In this document: piece after piece, positions 4,702 to 6,214 of the stretch
How positions within the stretch are numbered: the stretch's first letter is position 1
Layout: every line of letters begins with the position of its first letter
Source of the DNA: VGWG01 sp964580075
GTDB lineage: Bacteria > Verrucomicrobiota > Kiritimatiellia > RFP12 > JAAYNR01
Reading direction: 5' to 3'
Length of the DNA: 6,214 nt
Assembly: GCA_964580075.1 (NCBI GenBank)
Contig: CAZOJL010000186.1
Span: forward strand, 1-6,214
Notes under the pieces: model-generated
Database searches by the model: none
Told to the model about the DNA's origin: nothing
What the model saw: only the letters and a program-made list of their open reading frames with translations
Made by a program: the position numbers and the translations under genes

Positions 4702-6159
4702 ATGACTGCCGCACGGCTGACAGCATGCGTTCTGGTGATGCTTTCAGCGGGATGCGGATCCCTGCGTCCGCCCCGTCGTCCGCTACCACCACCTGGTTTG
4801 CCGGAAGACGGGGCGTTCTCATCCGCTCTAGCCCACTACGCCGAGGGCCTGCTGCTGGAGGCCGACTCCGGCCGGGTCTCGTCCGCCGCTGGCGACGCGT
4901 ATGCGCAAGCCCACCGGCTCGACCCTGACAGCGAACCGCCTTTCTCCCTTGCGATCATCAGCCTGATGGAAGGCGGCCGCACAAACGAGGCGCTTGCGCT
5001 GGTCAAGGCACAGGTCCGGCGCAAGCCGGACTCCGTCGATGCCTGGCTCACACTCGGCCAAATAACCGAAGTGTCGGAAGATTACCGGCAAGCAGCCGCT
5101 GCCTATGCGCGCGTCCGCGCATTGCGCGGGCGCGGCGAAGCGTCCGCCGGCGCGACCCTCGGTGAAATCCGCAACCGCTTCAAGGCCGGTCAGGACCGAA
5201 CGGCGGTTCGCCTCTTGCGCCAGCTTGCAACCGCCACCAACCTCCCCCCGGTTGTGGCGCGGGCCCCGGCCCTCTGGGCCCGTCATTTCCTCCTCGAAAC
5301 CAAGACGCCCGAACGCGCCCTGCCGGTCATCCAAATCATGGTTGACACGGCATCGGATGCGAACGAGCAAGCGGCTACCATGACCCTTTACGGGGACGCG
5401 CTGTGCCGCGCCGGTTCCACCAACCGGGCGCTCCGTGCCTACTGGCATGTCCTGAAAATCCAACCAGACGCTGTTTCAGCCGCGCAGCGCATCGGCATGG
5501 TGCTCTACGAACAAGCCGACACCAACGGCGTCACCCGCCTCTCCGCCTCCATTCCCAAAGCCCGGCAGCCGTTGGGACAGGCCCTCGCCGTTTCTTTCGC
5601 CTGGACGTTGTTTGATCAACCCGAAGCCGCCGCTGACGCCCTCCTCGCCGGCCGTGATGCGGCGCGCCACGCGGATATCTGGCCGTCAGAATCTTACTAT
5701 CTCCTGCTCGGCGCCGCCTTGGACGACCTGGAGCGGGATGACAAGGCCACCGCCGTCTTCGGCGAAGCCCTTTCCACCTACACCAACGCCCACACCATCA
5801 TGAACCACCTCGCCTACATGTGGGCCGTCAATGACGAGCGGCACGACGAGGCGCTCGTGTGGATCGAGCGCGCGTTAATCCACGAGCCGCGCAATCACGC
5901 CTATCTCGACACGCTCGGATGGGTCTACTTCCGCCTGGGCCGCCTGCGCGACGCCCTGACGCAGCTCCTCCTGGCCGCCCGTCTGGCCCCTCGGGAAGAC
6001 AGCGTGATCTTTGACCACGTCGGCGATGTCCTTCACGCCCTTGACCGCCGCGAAGAAGCCGTCTCCTTCTGGCGCCGTGCCGCCACGCTCGACCCCGATC
6101 TTGCCGGCCTCCGTAACAAGATCGAGACGGTCAGGCCCGCCGTCGACGACCGGCCGTGA
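4702..6159 (+). CDS. TPR-repeat lipoprotein
   Basis: The 485-residue product begins with a short lipoprotein signal peptide: R5, a hydrophobic stretch ACVLVML and LSAGC, with the lipidated cysteine at 18. The -3 residue is Ser, acceptable but not ideal. A Pro-rich linker (22-34) follows, then an almost wholly helical repeat region. TPR-like units are clearest at about 78-110, 112-144, 226-257, 331-364, 366-398, 400-432 and 434-466. The last three read NHLAYMWA, LDTLGWVYFRLGRLRDAL and DHVGDVLHALDRREEAVSFWRRA. The ending N-x-L-A/G-Y, D-T/S-x-GW, G-D-V-x-x-x-L-x-R-x-x-E-A is shared with a widespread class of envelope TPR proteins that includes lipoproteins next to lolB in Pseudomonas. It probably acts as a protein-interaction scaffold in the envelope; the partner is unknown. 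The start at ATG 4702 has AAGG 9 bases upstream, overlapping the previous stop. Upstream in-frame ATG 4537 would destroy the signal peptide and is rejected. Confidence 0.88.
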   Translation: MTAARLTACVLVMLSAGCGSLRPPRRPLPPPGLPEDGAFSSALAHYAEGLLLEADSGRVSSAAGDAYAQAHRLDPDSEPPFSLAIISLMEGGRTNEALALVKAQVRRKPDSVDAWLTLGQITEVSEDYRQAAAAYARVRALRGRGEASAGATLGEIRNRFKAGQDRTAVRLLRQLATATNLPPVVARAPALWARHFLLETKTPERALPVIQIMVDTASDANEQAATMTLYGDALCRAGSTNRALRAYWHVLKIQPDAVSAAQRIGMVLYEQADTNGVTRLSASIPKARQPLGQALAVSFAWTLFDQPEAAADALLAGRDAARHADIWPSESYYLLLGAALDDLERDDKATAVFGEALSTYTNAHTIMNHLAYMWAVNDERHDEALVWIERALIHEPRNHAYLDTLGWVYFRLGRLRDALTQLLLAARLAPREDSVIFDHVGDVLHALDRREEAVSFWRRAATLDPDLAGLRNKIETVRPAVDDRP

Positions 6160-6164
6160 GGGGT

Positions 6165-6214
6165 GTGAACACGAAATCCGGATTACAGATGCGGACGGAC
6201 GGAAGGCCCGTCCC
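6165..6214 (+). CDS. Possible 5' end of a further gene (unidentified)
   Basis: From GTG 6165 the frame stays open to the window edge and would begin MNTKSGLQMRTDGRPV. ATG 6189 is an alternative in-frame start, with CCGGA about 6 bases upstream. The frame opens 5 bases after the lipoprotein stop, so it would be a tightly spaced operon member. A G-rich stretch (6158-6163) lies too close to the GTG for a good ribosome binding site. About 16 codons are too few to recognise a family, and the same bases could be intergenic. Confidence 0.25.
   Translation, partial: MNTKSGLQMRTDGRPV

Noticed and set aside
4828..5463. A 211-codon minus-strand frame within the TPR lipoprotein gene.
   Set aside because: Its composition is typical of a shadow frame and it has no family features; the plus-strand frame has regular TPR periodicity.

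Overview
The window is about 6.2 kb of GC-rich, densely coding bacterial chromosome. It contains no CRISPR array, insertion sequence, rRNA or tRNA that I can see. The best taxonomic clue is a GreA-type transcript-cleavage factor carrying a roughly 490-residue N-terminal extension. That architecture is known from Chlamydiae and, as I recall it, from other PVC-superphylum lineages (Verrucomicrobiota, Lentisphaerota, Kiritimatiellota). High GC, a non-mevalonate isoprenoid gene and a free-standing long-form hisG fit a free-living PVC bacterium. The phylum assignment is an inference.

Layout. On the minus strand, a truncated aldolase-like gene (HMGL / DRE-TIM family) lies at the left edge, downstream of ispG (minus, about 198-1301), which encodes the [4Fe-4S] enzyme for the penultimate MEP-pathway step. 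A 260-bp divergent control region follows (about 1302-1562). On the plus strand come the long GreA-family gene (1563-3566), hisG (3665-4534), a 29-codon gene for a bS22/mS38-like (AURKAIP1/COX24-domain) small ribosomal protein (4601-4690), a TPR lipoprotein gene (4702-6159), and possibly the first codons of another gene at the right edge.

Expression. greA and hisG each have a recognisable sigma-70-type promoter. From the -10 box into the early transcribed region the two share 18 of 22 bases, ending in a pyrimidine tract. Both -10 boxes overlap the more upstream in-frame start codons, which supports the downstream starts chosen here. hisG, the small ribosomal gene and the lipoprotein gene probably form one transcription unit. 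The lipoprotein's ribosome binding site overlaps the stop codon of the small gene.

The genes have housekeeping roles: isoprenoid precursor synthesis, RNA polymerase rescue, histidine synthesis, ribosome structure and an envelope TPR protein. I do not see an obviously new defence or metabolic system. The items most worth a second look are the tiny ribosomal-protein gene, the extended GreA, the shared greA/hisG promoter element, and the repeats in the ispG-greA divergent region.
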